Origin: Euphorbia lathyris
Lineage: Eukaryota; Streptophyta; Magnoliopsida; Malpighiales; Euphorbiaceae
Direction of reading: 5' to 3'
NCBI RefSeq assembly: GCF_963576675.1
Contig: NC_088915.1
Span: forward strand, 31,029,501 to 31,093,500
Length of the DNA: 64,000 nucleotides
Shown here: positions 10,331-21,511 of the stretch, in pieces
Layout: every line of letters starts with the position of its first letter
How positions within the stretch are numbered: position 1 is the first letter of the stretch
The notes under the pieces: model-generated
Databases searched by the model: none
Told to the model about the DNA's origin: nothing
What the model saw: only the letters and a program-made list of their open reading frames with translations
Program-made: the position numbers and the translations under genes

Positions 10331-11103
10331 ATCATCCCTCCTCTCTCTAAAACCTCTCTCTCTTAAGATGTTGCACTAACCCTCCATGGTCTCTAATCAA
10401 CAAAACTAGGATTTAATCCTTATCTCTAATTCTGACTTAAATGAACAGACAAAGAAGAAGAAGATTTGATGTTGTCAATCATATGGAGTTAAGACTCTTA
10501 CTAATTTTTGGCCTTCTTCTTTGTCTACTAATTCTAAGCTTCCCATTCCTTCAAAGATCACTAATCTTCTCTTGAAAAGACTCAAAGCTAGAAATAATAA
10601 TACCTTTTTGCCCTCGATTACTAGTTCTACTGTTGATAATGAAAAATATGAAGTATGAAAGAAAGCTTTGAGCTTCTCTTCATGCGTTTAATGGAGTATC
10701 AGAGTGTTTAAGGTTGAAGCGTGGATCGGGAATTAGAAGCAGCTTCATTCATGAATATGATAATCATCAACTTATTTGATTAATTTTTTATTTAGGCCTA
10801 TCTGAGAAGTTAATATCATGGATTTTCATGATCTCATGAGCGATGTCTGTTGATGAGATAATTTATGGAACACAAGGTGGCCAGATCTGTTGATTAGATA
10901 ATTTATGGAATACTATCCAGATGAAGCAACATGATGGGGCCATAGATTTCAACCAATTTACGAAGAGAATGTCGAGGACACAAGCCGAGTTGGTGAAGAT
11001 TTCCTATGATTGGAAACGTAGGTGGAGAAGGTGATGCTAGACTGTACTTGTTGCTGCTAAATGAAGACAATTTCTACTCTCTCTATATATAAAAGGGTGT
11101 ATT
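10331..11103. other. Gene-free stretch, possible transposon interior
   Basis: No long open frame and no recognised gene. A short direct repeat (gataatttatggaa) occurs at about 10857 and 10901. It may be the interior of the element whose TIR is at 10071. Confidence 0.3.
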
Positions 11104-11246
11104 CTATGCTTACTTTGTTTTTGACAAAGTAAGCCTTACTTTGTTTTTTCCACCATTAGATGGTGATGAACTTTAACAAAGTAAGTTCATCTAATGGTGG
11201 AAAAAACAAAGTAAGGCTTATTTTGTCAAAAACAAAGTAAGCATAG
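11104..11246. mobile_element. Hairpin MITE
   Basis: A nearly perfect inverted repeat with arms of about 65 bases: ctatgcttactttg at the left and caaagtaagcatag at the right. The loop is very short (about 10 bases near 11171-11181). The internal word ttttttccaccatta recurs at 23118-23210, so a family is present. A (TA)n tract follows at 11250-11277. Confidence 0.8.
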
Positions 11247-11696
11247 ATTAACTCTATATATATATATATATATATATGAAAGTCTTCAATAGTTTCAACC
11301 CATCCGATGGAACCAAAATAAAATAATCCAACAATAAATACAGATCATATTTCTCCCTCTATTATCAATCAGTACATCCATTGCAGTCTACAAACGCATT
11401 TTATTGAATAATGCCCATTTTTGTTGCCATGCCCGTTTCACCCCCAAGTCGCACAACAGTCGAAATATCCTGTACCAAATATTTGTAAGTGTTTAACATT
11501 TTAATTAAATACCAAGTAATGCCTATTGTATCACCAAAAACGCCAATCAGCTTTCTTATTGAGCTTATACGTACGACGTGGTGTTATTTATTTGAAAAGA
11601 AAGGTTTCACCACTCGCCTTTTTGTATGCTCGATCCTCATTCCTCATGGCTTTCTGCTGATTTTCCATTAAAACAAAACCCTTGCCCACCGCCACC

Positions 11697-11732
11697 ATGA
11701 CCCAGCTCGATTCCTCTTTATATTCTCGATAA
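11697..11732 (+). promoter_or_regulatory. Upstream ORF of OXA1 copy 1
   Basis: An 11-codon uORF reading MTQLDSSLYSR, 31 bases upstream of the main ATG. Its start context gccaccATGa is a textbook strong context. Copy 2 has the same uORF with one residue changed. Strong uORFs usually lower translation of the main frame; that effect is inferred. Confidence 0.6.
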
Positions 11733-11763
11733 CCAAATCACTGCAACATCTCAATCGTTATCA

Positions 11764-14700
11764 ATGGCTTACATCCGCAGCCTCTCAACCAGGGCAAACC
11801 TTCTTACACGACAATGCCACCCGTCAATTGGTTACGTTCTTCATCATGATGATGATAGCAAACATGATCCCATCCCCAAAGGACCATCTTCGCAGGGGAC
11901 TAGCAATTTCTTACAACATAGGGGTTTTGTAAGTGGCTTTACTAATTCATCCCTACTTGGTTACGTCAAATGCATTGATTTCTCTCTTTCACCAACAATT
12001 GGAATTGGGGCTTCCTTTTCTCGGCATATGTCAACCACTACTGGTGAAGGGACGGACAAAATTGAGTTGGTGACTGATGTCTCTGATGTTCTTTCTGATA
12101 CCACTGTACAAGCTGTTGCCTCGCAGGCACCTGCTCTCAATGAAGTTGCTATTGCTGCTGCTGATTCTTTTTTCCCTGTTGCTGCACTTCAACATTTTAT
12201 TGATGCTGTCCATTCCTTTACCGGCTTGAACTGGTATCTATCTGCAGAGAGATAGATGTCCAAAGTGTTTAATTCAACTTCAGTGCATACAGTGCCTACT
12301 AACTGTGCAAAACAATTACCATTTTTGGTGTAATTTGACATTTATAGAATAGCGATTTATTTCACAAATTCCATAAAGTAATGGCTTGGGATGCAAAGAA
12401 GATATTTATGTGCATCTGAGTATATTTTATTGCCCAGAAACGTACTTTTTGGATTGAAACTTCAGCACTTCAAGCACAATGTAACTTTGTTGTGTATTTT
12501 ATTGCCCAGAAACGTATTTTTGAATGTTCTTATTGTATGTTCACGGCATCATAGAGTTTTTTTTTTTCAAAATTTCTTTTAGGTGGGCTTCTATTGCGTT
12601 AACAACTCTAGTCGTTAGAGTGGCAGTCCTCCCACTTGTGCTAAAGCAACAGAAAGCTACTTCACAACTCACGGTAAGTTATCTCTTGCTCCTGCATCTT
12701 CCTGTTCAGTCCTCTTATTTGCATTGTTCGCTGGTATTTTTGTTGTGAATGTCTGGCTTGTACGTGCAACTTGTAGGGTAAAATTTGTTCCTTATTTGAC
12801 ACTTGTTCTCTCACACATATTATAGATTTTTTTTGCTATGGTCTGTACTTCTAGCATATTTGTTTGATTGCTTAGGATGCTGATGCTTGATGCTTCTTTG
12901 TCTATCTCTGTATTTTTAGTTCTAATTTTCAAGGGTTGGAAAAGAATTTTCCATTCTGAAAAAAACAAGAAGTTCTTTTCCACTCTTTTAGAATGTTTCT
13001 TTATTGACTATTTACTTATTTTCTTTTAAAATACTTAAAAAGGAGGAAAATTTTTCAAAATTTTTCGTAAACAAACAAGCTTTAACATTGTCTCTTTGAA
13101 ATTAAAATTGTTTCATATTTTATTTAAAGTCTCACCTCTTTGTTATTCTCTTCTTTTTCTATTAAGTTCCCAGATGCTTGTTATTCCCTTTTCAGAAGTT
13201 TCAAACTTTAGTATTGAGCTGCTGGAACTTCTACAATTACGATGCTTCTGAAGTTGTTTACAATTGCTAATTTGCTAAATAAATCAAATTTCTACCATTA
13301 TTTGTAGGTGCACTTCTTCTTGTTCTACGCTTTTGTTGTGCATCTTCATTTTGATGCCTAGTCGAATAGGTTAATCTATGCTTGTTTATTTGTTTTCTTT
13401 TATCTTTTTGTAGTATCTATGATTATACCGCTTCACTGACAAGATTGATGCCAAATATACCATACCTTGATCAAACTGTTCCAGGATTCTGATTACCAAA
13501 ACATTTGTTGCAGCATGTGTACCTGCATTGTTGTGTTCATTAATTCTTGCATCCGTATCACATCAATACTTTCACAAAAATTGTTGTTTCATGCTTAACT
13601 TTGTTCAATAGCGACATTTCTTTTTTCATGTTGCAGCAATTCAAACAACGTTTGGGGGAGATACACCAAAAGTTGCGAGATGGGGTATGATAGTTGTTAC
13701 TTCTCTAATTATCCTATCATTTGTAACATGGTTTACATGCTATTTGGAGATGATAAACTTACACCATTTGCTAATTATTTTATCACCTTCTAAGCCTGTT
13801 TTGTTGCATATTCTCTTAAGCAGTATCGTTTAAATGATAGCTTACATAAAGATTGAATCTCATGACTTAGGTATGATATTTTAGCTAAAGGCATTTGGGC
13901 ATCAGTGATGAAACCTATAATATGTGAAGCTTGCTAATCTTGTGGTTATCAACTTGTCACGTTCGTTATGGTATTTGTTAGCTAAGAAATACAGGTGACT
14001 TTCTTTGAATAAAGGATGCCATCTGAAAAATGTTCTGCTTCTGTCTTTTTTGGCCTTATTTATGATTGCCCAGTATTCTTCTTGAGCACACTTGCATAAA
14101 ATGCTGTCCAAGTAAATGCTTTATCTGAGAACTTCCTTTCTCACACATGCTTTCTCTCACTAATAATTCAGGGCTTGGATATGTATGAGGGCAACGAACA
14201 ACTGCTGACGCTTTTCAAAGAGTAAGCAACCTTTCTGCGTGCTTGTAGGAAAATCAATTCTAAAAAATTCATATGGCCTTTTTTATGACTTAATACTAGA
14301 TCTTCATGTTGGATGCTCCATAAACTTCAGATGCTGATAGATAAGTTATAGGACGCATGTTATACTAATGATTGCTGTTTTTACGAAACATCATTCAATG
14401 GTTCTGGCAAATGTGAGAACTTCAGCAATGTCTTTTAACCAGAAGGCTGCATGGTATAAGAAGGGATTAGTAACTATATGTGGTACTAATATAAGCACCA
14501 TTTAGCAAGTTACTAGGTAATCATGTGTAGTTCATAACTAATTGTCAATTCCTTATTAAACTGCCATTGTACGAACAAGATTGATAAATTCAGTGAAACT
14601 ACCTTTGGTCGTATCTGGGATAGTTTGAACAATGATGTACTTTATGCATAAGTGGCCAAGACGTTTTGTTACTTCCCAGTTGTATGATAAACTATGGTAT

Positions 14701-16210
14701 GAGCAAATGCTATGTATATATTATATAGATAGCTATAGCTTAGGAATGTCCAAATTATCAATTTAAAAAATAAAAATAGGTCAGATGAAATATTTAGCCT
14801 TTTTTGGTGTTGTCACTTGTGTTTTATAACTAGATTGTAGTGGATGGTATTGTTCTTGCGATTTTTTTTTACTAGATCTTGCTGACTTAAATCATGAGGT
14901 TGTACTATATTATGTTAGCCTGCTTTTGTGATTTTTAATTCCTCCATCTATTTTGGCTCATTTATTTTTTGGGAAATTGCAGATATGGTGTGACTCTTTG
15001 GTTTGCACAATTGAAGGGGGTGTTGATTTACGGTTCTGTCTTTATCTGTTTCTTCTTAGCGGTAATTACTTAACTTAGTTTTCTTTTCCTTTTTCTTTCT
15101 AATATTGGAAACAGCATAAAATGAAGCAAAACTGTTGGAATGATCATGATCTAATTTTTCCAGATCTCAAACATGGCAGAAAAGGTGCCATCGTTTAAAG
15201 GCGGTGGAGTATATTGGTTTCTTGATTTGAGTACTCCTGATACTCTATACATCTTTCCGGTTTTAACAGCATTAACATTCTGGATAGCTCTGAAGGTATG
15301 CCCATGTTGAAAAAAAAAGCTGTTACTTTTTTTTTTATCGTGTTCTTCTCCATCTTGCTCTATACTTAGCTTTGCTCTATGCTCCTTTGTAGCTCACTTT
15401 TAATTGACTACATTATATCTCCTCAGTACGACTTTCAAAAGGGTGGGGAAGGAAATCCACTCGCTCCTGCCTTGAAAATAATAGCTAAGGCAATTGCTGT
15501 TTTGACAGTTCCCTTCACCATGGGATTCCCTAAGGTAATATTGTGAGAGAGAGGAAGTGATGCATCTTTGTGACATCCATCCATTATGAATTAATTACAA
15601 TGTTCACTTCCCTTAAGTTCACCAAGTCGATGTTATTTTGAGATCATGTTTCATTGTTAATTAGCATCCAACATATTAAGATGTGCTTTCTTCTTACTGA
15701 ATATGTTATGTTGGCTCCTATTTTACTTGCAGGCTATATTTTGTTATTGGTTAACATCCAACATATTCTCGATCGCCTACAGCAGGGGTGAGTTTTGATT
15801 CTAATCATGAGCAATCAGCATTTTTATTACCAAGCTGTATTTCAAAGTTGAGGGAAGAAAGTCGAAACTGTTGTGATTGCCTAACTAATTATTTCTGCGT
15901 TTGCCTATTGCTTTCAGCACTTAAGGTTCCACGGGTGAAGAAGTTCTTGGGCCTTCCTGAAATGCATGTTCCTCCTCCAACCAGTAGTGCTTCGCAGCCG
16001 TCTTTCAGTGGATTGACAGACCGAAGACAAGCCCTTTCCTCGATACTGGAGCAAATCAAAGCAGGACAAAATTCTTCGACTGCATCACCACCTGTTGAAT
16101 CAACATCCAAGGTTCCCGATCAAAGAATATCATCAAATCTGGTTATGAGTCGGAGGATTAAAAGTCTGGAGAAACAAGTGCAGGGAAGTAAGAAAAACAA
16201 GAAGAGGTGA
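11764..16210 (+). CDS. OXA1: OXA1 copy 1: mitochondrial inner-membrane insertase, diverged
   Basis: Nine exons: 11764-12233, 12583-12673, 13637-13684, 14172-14221, 14983-15061, 15164-15295, 15427-15534, 15733-15787, 15918-16210 (441 aa). All junctions are GT/AG and in phase. Residues 1-90 are rich in Arg, Ser and Thr (a mitochondrial presequence type). The 60KD_IMP/OXA1 domain spans about 150-350, with WWASIALTTLVVR, NMAEKVPSF and AIFCYWLTSNIFS. The C-terminal tail is basic and matrix-type (KSLEKQVQGSKKNKKR). OXA1 inserts nuclear- and mitochondria-encoded proteins into the inner membrane from the matrix side. Compared with copy 2 and with Arabidopsis OXA1 as I remember it, conserved stretches have changed: exon 3 LMRPRLEE is QFKQRLGE here, and exon 5 PFTPMKG is LWFAQLKG. 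The intron 1 donor is GTATCT, weaker than GTAAGT in copy 2. Intact frame, but function may have shifted. Confidence 0.9.
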
Positions 16211-16962
16211 TTTTCACATTTTAGTAACTAGAAATGAGGTTTCACTGCGAGTATAGTGAGTGTTATTCTCCAAATTTCCAAGAAAAAACAATAGCAAATG
16301 GATGACGATTCATATAATTATTAGATTAGATGGGCATGGTTGAGTACCATTTATCTGAAGAAATTGAAATGTGACAAAGTGCAGAACATCGGAAGTAGAG
16401 TTAGAAACATGATAGTGGTCCATGTTCCTATGATTATTTGTACTTGAAGCTATTTAAGATTCTAGTGAGATGCATGATAGAGGTGTTTTACCTCTTAATC
16501 TTATTAAAGTCTTGACAATCAAACTAGATTAAATAACATTACAAATAATAAAATTATTCTTTTATCATGATTGAACATTTATATTGCTTTTTTCTAGATG
16601 ATTGTATAATTTTAATTTAAGGTTATAGAATTTATTTTATTAAAAAATGAAGTGTCATCAATGATAATGGTTTTATAAAATTATGAAAGATTAGTTTTCT
16701 GTTTAACCAACTTATCTTTCTTTAAAATAAATTTAGGATCAATTTTTAATATTTTAAATATACACCAAGCAATCATATCTATTCTATAATATTAAATTTG
16801 AATTTGAATATCTTCTTATTTCCATGCTTGCTTCTTATGTCTTGTCCTAACTTTTCAAAAGACAAATCAAATTTAGAAACAGGAATATAAAAAAATTCCA
16901 AAATTATAATTCAAATTTAATAACAATAAAAATAAAAATAAAAACACAAAAAAAAAAATAAA
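16211..16962. other. OXA1 copy 1 3' flank, duplicated region
   Basis: No gene. The sequence to about 16640 matches the flank of copy 2 (50846-51280, then 53716-53960), which shows how far the segmental duplication runs. The rest is AT-rich. Confidence 0.5.
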
Positions 16963-17493
16963 GGTTAAAGTACGAAAAAAATGCTCGTGGTTTACCTTAT
17001 TTGTAAATAGAGCTCCGTGGTTTAAAAGTTTGCAAATAGAGGTATGTGGTATACTTATTTTACAAAACAAAGTATTTTAAAATTAAACTTTTAAGTAATT
17101 GATGACAATAAGCGCATTTTTTAAATTTTTTTCAATTATATTTATATATTGACAAAACACGGATCCCAAAATCAAATTGAAACGGTGTAAAATAAATTTA
17201 AATATCAATTTAGTTCATAAACTGTCAGATTAGAAAAAAACGTAAAATTCCACCATATTATTTATTGTTTCGATTTAGAAAGTTATTTTTTTCGGGGGTT
17301 ATGTTTTGCTGATATGTAAGAATAATTTTTTTAAGATAAAAATGTATTTAGTTGTAATCAGAACTTAACTGTGTAATTGTAATACTTTGTTTTGTAAATA
17401 AAACATACCACATGCCTTTATTTGTAAACTTTTAAACCACATACCTCTATTTGCAAAATGGACAAACCACATACATTTTTTCGTACTTTTCCC
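16963..17493. mobile_element. Non-autonomous TIR element (MULE-like, 531 bp)
   Basis: The terminal inverted repeats are about 110 bases: left aaagtacgaaaaaaatg...gtggttta, right taaaccacat...cattttttcgtacttt. Flanking 9-mers aaaaataaa at 16954-16962 and 17494-17502 are identical, fitting a MULE 9-bp target duplication. The flank is A-rich, so chance is possible. No coding capacity. Confidence 0.65.
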
Positions 17494-17619
17494 AAAAATA
17501 AAATATGAAAATGAAGAAAGAAAAAAATCATTTGGGGAACTTAGCCATAAATGATTTTGTTTTCTTTTCTTCTCCAAACTTGTTACACAAAGCAAAATGC
17601 GTGTACAAGCGGATGAAAT

Positions 17620-18590
17620 ATTGTATAGGGGAGGCTCCAGAGGGAGGCCGCATATGCGGCCGCCTAGGGCCTCCAATCCAATTTTTTTAAAAAATTTTCT
17701 TTATAAAATTCAAAATTAAATTAAATTATAATACAATAATACAAATTGATTCCTTTTTTGTTACCCACCATCTCTTAACAACAATAGCATAACATGAGGC
17801 TTCAAATTTTATTTTACAACTTTCCTCTTAACATTAATAGGAATGCGTTACAAATTTAGCTATATGGTTATTAGGGAAAGCAAATTCAGCACCTGCTTAC
17901 AAAATAGTATAATTTTGAAGCCAAGATTTACTCGACAATACTATTTCAATGTTATTAACGAATGATGAGTTTTTCGATAATAGAAAACCTTATTGGGTGG
18001 TCAGAATGCTAGAGGTTGTAGAATAGCCAGAACATAAAATTGTACGTGAAACAAAAACTCATCTTTCATTAACGAGACTTGAAATTGGATTGTTTTGTAC
18101 ATAAAAGTTAGATCAATTTTCACATAATAACTATAGAGATAAATTTGTACATAATCTAACAATAATATATTAATTAATTGTTTCGTTCTTTGCATATTGC
18201 CAAAAAGTTTGATTTTCAATTATTTCTTTTTGTTGAGTCAAAAATTAATTATATTTCATATATGTTAGATTTAAATTTGTAAAAAAATGAAGTATGAGAG
18301 CTGGTGAAGGTTAAGAGTGAGACCGCCTAGAGCCTCACCCAAAAGGTGCCCAAATTGTTTTTTTATTGTATATATAGTAATTTTTTTAAATGTAGTTATA
18401 ACAGTGGAAAATGATCAAATAATAAAATGATATTTTAGGTTTAAAATAGACTCAATTTTATATTTTAAACTTTTAGGTACAATTTTATTTAAGAGATTCT
18501 TATCTCTATTTTTTCATAGGACCCATAAAAATGCCAGAATCGGCCCTGCCTAGAGCCTCTAAAATACTGGAACCGGCCATGTATAAAGGC
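17620..18590. mobile_element. Likely hAT-like or unclassified TIR remnant
   Basis: At 17625-17680 there is aggctccagagggaggccgc with a perfect 16-base palindrome GGCCGCATATGCGGCC at about 17648. Similar words (accgcctagagcctc, ggccctgcctagagcctct) recur at 18320-18345 and 18540-18565. The repeated 'cctagagcctc' text at both ends suggests an old element. Class and exact ends are not established. Confidence 0.35.
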
Positions 18591-18978
18591 ATAAATTAAT
18601 CTTTGAACTATATTCATATTGTTCAATCAATTATTCCTCCACTCAAAAATATAACCCAATCTAATACTAAGAGCACTCTTAGTGCACTTTCTAAAATAAT
18701 ATAAATAATTGCCTCTTAATGATTTAAATCTCTAACAATACTCTTTATATTCACTCCTTATTTATTATTCTATAATTAAAATTATTAATGATTGTTATAT
18801 TTACCGATAGTGAAAGGAGACTCATTAATAATAATTAGGGTAATACTATTCACCGCACCATAATTCCGATCTACCGCCCCTTCTTTTACCATATCGCCCT
18901 TTTCATTTTATTTCACCCAAAACCTTAAAACCTCCATCTCCCTTTCTCTCCCAAGCCAAAAACCCGGTTTTTACAAAA

Positions 18979-21446
18979 ATGGACCCGAGCTTTTCCGAAG
19001 ATTTTAATTTCGAACACGAGGTAAGATTTCTATTCTCAAATTAATTTCTGAATTTTATTTTTTATTTTTGCCTGAATGGGCAGCGCATGCTGCCCGTCCC
19101 GTTCGGCCTAGGGAACGGGCGCATGCGCCACCCGTTCCACCAAGGGAATGGGTGTTACGCGCTGCCCGTTCCACCGACGGAACGGGCGTAAGCGCTGCCC
19201 GTTCTGTCCGTTAGACGGCAGCGTAGCCTGCGCGTCCTCACCCATGGTGGAACAGGTAGCCTGCCCATCCAGGAAAAAAAATAGGGCATAAAGGTTACCG
19301 TACATTATGATTAATTATTATGCATTTTCTGTATATTCAGGTACCGTTTGAAGATTGGAATCCCAATGACATTGATTATAGTCCGCGTTTCATAACGGAT
19401 ATCGTTTTCCCTTCGTGTCAAGATGCTATTGATTGGGCAAAGAAGATAGCTATTCAGAATGGGTTCGAGATTGTAATATCTTCGCACAAACATAGGAGAA
19501 AACAAAGGCTGTTGAGATGTTCACGGGGTGAACGCTATAGATGTGTTGTAAGAATTGATGAAGATTATGCAATAAGAAAAAGTAAAACTAAAGTGTGCCG
19601 CTGTAAATTTCAGATTAAAGCCTATCAACATGCAGACTTTTCTGGATGGGGGATACAGGCTAAGGCTGGGTTAACTGGAATGCATAACCATACAATGCGT
19701 GTGTATCCAGAGGGAAGTCGGCAGATGAACGGACTCAGTATCGCATCCAAACAAATTGTGCGTGATATGACTTCAGCTCAAGCAAAGTTCTGTGCTATTT
19801 TAGCAGCAGTTAAAGAAAAACACCCAAAAGACAACCCAATAATTAAACACATATATAATTACAGGGACAAAATGAGGAAGGACGGGTTTGAAGGTAGAGA
19901 CTTGGCTAGTCAATTCTATCATATTACTGTGCAGAATAAATATGTCAATTACACACAGACTGATTACGGTGTGATAACACATGTGTTTATGGCACATCCA
20001 GATTCAGTTGATATGTTCAGGACTTACCACTGGTACATCGGCATTGATTCAACGTACAAAACAAACAAGTACAAAATGCCGTTTGTTGAGATTGTGGGGA
20101 TGACGCCATGCAATAACAACTTCAAGATAGCGTATGCTATAGTTAAAGACGAGACTGAAGGGAGCTATCGTTGGATTTTGCAAAGGCTGAGGACTTTGAT
20201 TGGGTTTGATCTTAACCCGACCGTTATTGTTAGTGATAGGGAGCTTGGGTTATTAAAGCCAATCAAAGAAGTTTTTCCACAAGCAGCGCACTTGCTATGC
20301 ACTTGGCATATAAATAAGGATGTGGAAGATCGGGTGTATAGAATTCTAGGAGATAAAGGACATGCCTTTAAATTCAAGAATGGCAAATGGAAAACAATAT
20401 TAGAATCATTAACCATTGAGGAGTACGAGACCAATCTTAGCATGATGAATGATGGGATAAGTAGGTACAAAAGTCTTATCTCGTATGTTAAGGAGACGTG
20501 GTTGGTGCATAAGGAGAAGTTTGTTGTTGCTTGGACAAAGGAGTTCCTACATTTTGGCAACACAACTTCTTGTCGAGTGGACAGCGAACATGCTAGTCTA
20601 AAGCAATGGCTCAATACCGCAACTGGCTCCCTCAACACGGTATGGCAGAAGGTTCACAAGCAGATTGAATCACAAGCAACTAATATAAGGTATTTGCAAT
20701 TTGTTCTACTGCAATTTAGGAATTTGCATTTATAAATGTATCATTTCACTAACTAATAGTAATTTTGTCTTCATCTCAGGTACATGCTTGAGCAGTCCCG
20801 ACTTCGTCAAGGAGTCACTTTCGCCGGATTCCCATTAAACCTCCTGGTATTCAATGTCTCTCAACACTGTTTGTAGTTGCTGAATGAAGAGTTAGCGCGC
20901 ATGAGAGGGTTGAGCCATGAAGTGTACGTGCGTTGCGGTTGTGTATTGAGAACCTCGCATCAGATACCATGTGCATGTAAGCTCAAACGAGCTTGGGATC
21001 TGGACCAAATGATCAGTGTTGAGAGTGTTCATGTGTTCTGGAGAACACTTTTAATCAATTATGGTCACACCGATGAAAATGCAGGGTGTAATAATCTGAA
21101 CGAGGACCAGCGATATTTTAAGTCCTTGGTGGACCAGGTCTCTAAAGGCGACCCAACCCTAATACGTAATATTTCAATGCTTATCCATGATCAACTACAC
21201 CCTGATCAAGCTCGGTACACCGAACCCGATGTCAAAATTCACGTTCGAGGACGACCTAAGGTGAGCAAATCCACAAAACGTATGCCGAGTTCTTGGGAAT
21301 ACAATGAAACTCGTCGTGGGCGTGCTCGTTCTACTAGTTCATCAAATGGACCCCCGGGGACGGGGTCCTTCACAACCCATTCATCATCTGTAGCATTCCT
21401 CGAGCGCTTGCTGCTACCTGAAATTACAGTAAACGATTTACATTAA
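18979..21446 (+). pseudogene. MULE transposase (FAR1/Jittery type), one internal stop
   Basis: Three exons: 18979-19020, 19341-20689, 20780-21446 (685 codons). It starts MDPSFSEDFNFEHE. A FAR1-type N-terminal DNA-binding region with Cys/His spans about 30-125. The MULE transposase domain follows, with acidic residues D250 (IGIDSTYKTNKY) and D313 (VIVSDRELGL), then LLCTWHINKDV near 331-341. A SWIM zinc finger (CGCVLRTSHQIPCACKL) comes near residue 517. The C-terminus is basic. TAG at 20874-20876 (codon 496) interrupts the frame between the catalytic domain and the SWIM finger. A CAG codon is the simplest ancestor. The transposase would cut and join element ends in the nucleus. Apart from that stop the gene looks intact, so it is young. 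Confidence 0.82.
19080..19265. repeat. Palindrome array in MULE transposase intron 1
   Basis: GC-rich DNA in an AT-rich intron, built of short back-to-back palindromes. Examples are ggcagcgcatgctgcc, cccgttcggcctagggaacg and the perfect GGCGCATGCGCC, then cccgttccaccgacggaacg. Words such as cccgttcc and its complement alternate every 20-30 bases, so the transcript could form a chain of hairpins. Confidence 0.75.
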
Positions 21447-21511
21447 ATTTTTGGTATATTTTCTAATAATCACGAATAAAACAAATAAAAATAAGCACAT
21501 TTAAATTTCTC

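Noticed and set aside
20848..20876. A short intron removing the TAG in the transposase
   Set aside because: The GT...TAG interval would be 29 bases, too short for a plant intron; a point mutation is simpler.
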